DNA of 5,242 nucleotides from Thermoleophilaceae bacterium (GTDB lineage: Bacteria; Actinomycetota; Thermoleophilia; Solirubrobacterales; Thermoleophilaceae), in assembly GCA_013695885.1 (NCBI GenBank), contig JACCZP010000322.1, forward strand, positions 1 through 5,242, given 5' to 3'. The position numbers were made by a program, and so were the translations under genes. The notes below the pieces were generated by a model that had not been told where the DNA came from, did no database searches, and saw only the letters and a program-made list of their open reading frames with translations. This document shows, piece after piece, positions 4,580 to 5,242 of the stretch. Each line of letters begins with the position of its first letter. The stretch's first letter is position 1.

Positions 4580-4585
4580 GATACT
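4580..4585 (+). promoter_or_regulatory. -10 element (GATACT) for leaderless glycosyltransferase mRNA
   Basis: GATACT matches TATAAT at four of six positions and ends 6 bases before GTG 4592. There is no Shine-Dalgarno sequence before that start. No -35 is apparent. Confidence 0.45.
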
Positions 4586-4591
4586 CGCCGG

Positions 4592-5242
4592 GTGCGCGTG
4601 CTCGTCTTCCACGGCTACCTGCTACGGGGCACGGGGTCGAACGTCTACAACGCCGCTCTCGCCCGGGCCCTGGCCGCCGAGGGACACGAGGTGCACCTGC
4701 TCTGCCAGGACCGCCAGGCCTCCGAGCTCTCCTGGGTCGACGCCGTAGGCGACTGGGACCGGGGCGAGCTCCAGGTCCGCGAGCTGCGCTCGCAGGTCCG
4801 CATCACCGCCTACCGGCCCGACATCGGGCGGGTGCTGCCGTTGTACGTGGCCGACGACTACGAGGGCTTCGACGCCCGTCCCTTCCCCGAGCTCGATGAC
4901 GCTGAGGTCGAGGCCTACCTCGAGGCTTGTGTCGGCGCCGTGGCCGAGGTGGCCGAGCGGGCGGAGGCCGAGGTGGCTCTGGCCAACCACCTGATCATGG
5001 GCCCGGCCGTGCTCGCCCGCGCCCTCGGCGGCCGGGTGCCCTACGCGGTGAAGGTGCACGGCAGCGCGCTCGAGTACACGGTCCGACCGCATCGCGAGCG
5101 CTTCCTGCCCTACGCGCGCGAGGGACTGGCCGGGGCCTCGGGGGTGCTCGTAGGCTCGCGGCACACCGCCGAGTCGCTGTGGGAGGTCATGGGCGATCCC
5201 GAGCTGCCGGGGCGCACCCGGCTCGGGCCTCCGGGCGTGGAC
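4592..5242 (+). CDS. glycosyltransferase, family 4-like N-terminal domain, 3'-truncated by the window edge
   Basis: These enzymes transfer a sugar from a nucleotide-sugar donor to an acceptor such as a lipid, polysaccharide or small metabolite. The 217 visible residues are the acceptor-binding N-terminal Rossmann domain of a GT-B fold; the donor-binding C-terminal domain lies beyond the window. Support comes from the first strand MRVLVFHGYL, the glycine loop RGTGSNVYNAALARAL (12-27) and GHEVHLLCQD (31-40). Further support is VPYAVKVHGSALEY (149-162) and ASGVLVGSRHTAESLW (182-197), which lead to the PPGVD turn that normally precedes the second domain. GTG 4592 is preferred over GTG 4598 because it keeps the usual MRVLVF opening and has a -10 hexamer 6 bases upstream. 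Acceptor and donor are not predictable from this half. It diverges from the zinc-ribbon gene. Confidence 0.88.
   Translation, partial: MRVLVFHGYLLRGTGSNVYNAALARALAAEGHEVHLLCQDRQASELSWVDAVGDWDRGELQVRELRSQVRITAYRPDIGRVLPLYVADDYEGFDARPFPELDDAEVEAYLEACVGAVAEVAERAEAEVALANHLIMGPAVLARALGGRVPYAVKVHGSALEYTVRPHRERFLPYAREGLAGASGVLVGSRHTAESLWEVMGDPELPGRTRLGPPGVD

Larger units (their letters stand above)
4482..4591. promoter_or_regulatory. divergent intergenic region between zinc-ribbon and glycosyltransferase genes
   Basis: This 110-base region carries both outward promoters, one at each edge, if the proposed starts are right. Between them is a G/C-rich stretch with several CACC/GGTG tracts (about 4522-4552). 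I see no clear operator-type palindrome, no -35 matching TTGACA on either strand, and no small gene. Confidence 0.45.

Noticed and set aside
4622..5164. 180-codon minus-strand open frame opposite the glycosyltransferase
   Set aside because: The plus strand encodes a clear glycosyltransferase N-terminal domain; the antisense frame has no recognisable motif.
1..5242. CRISPR arrays, tRNA/rRNA genes, insertion sequences, attachment sites, toxin-antitoxin or defence genes
   Set aside because: No spaced direct repeats, cloverleaf-like patterns, transposase or integrase motifs, or terminal inverted repeats were seen by eye; the window looks like ordinary chromosome.

Overview
The window is high-GC bacterial DNA with G/C at most third codon positions, frequent GTG/TTG starts, and several genes that appear to be read from leaderless mRNAs. 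The gene content and codon style suggest a high-GC actinobacterium, most likely of the Thermoleophilia/Solirubrobacterales type. That placement is inferred from style and protein character, not from a marker search. The region looks chromosomal and housekeeping-like. I see no mobile element, rRNA, tRNA, CRISPR array or phage gene.

Layout, left to right. A 5'-truncated CorA magnesium transporter gene (+) ends at 938. A two-gene unit follows: a HIT-family nucleotide hydrolase/transferase (980-1387) and a crotonase-fold enoyl-CoA hydratase/isomerase (1384-2166), joined by a 4-base GTGA stop/start overlap. A 158-base leader precedes a cold-shock protein gene (2325-2528), then translation initiation factor IF-1 (infA, 2570-2788), then a secreted cysteine-containing protein of unknown function with an acidic tail (2849-3574). 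Next is a small single-pass membrane protein gene (3675-4016, +). It converges with a putative zinc-ribbon protein gene (4032-4481, -). That gene in turn diverges from a family-4-like glycosyltransferase (4592-5242, +) that runs off the window.

The most interesting part is the csp-infA-secreted protein stretch (about 2250-2850). Csp and IF-1 are both small OB-fold RNA-binding proteins used when translation is challenged, and here they sit 41 bases apart, with infA outside its usual actinobacterial ribosomal-protein neighbourhood. Each of these three consecutive genes has an inverted repeat that overlaps or abuts its ribosome-binding region, and each has a second, competing complement nearby. 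This could be a set of RNA structural switches, possibly temperature- or translation-responsive. The complementarities are visible in the sequence; the regulatory role is inference.

A second theme is promoter architecture. Four genes (HIT, small membrane protein, zinc-ribbon protein, glycosyltransferase) have a TANNNT-like -10 hexamer ending 6-8 bases before the chosen start codon, as expected for leaderless transcripts. This also fixes start codons that would otherwise be ambiguous.
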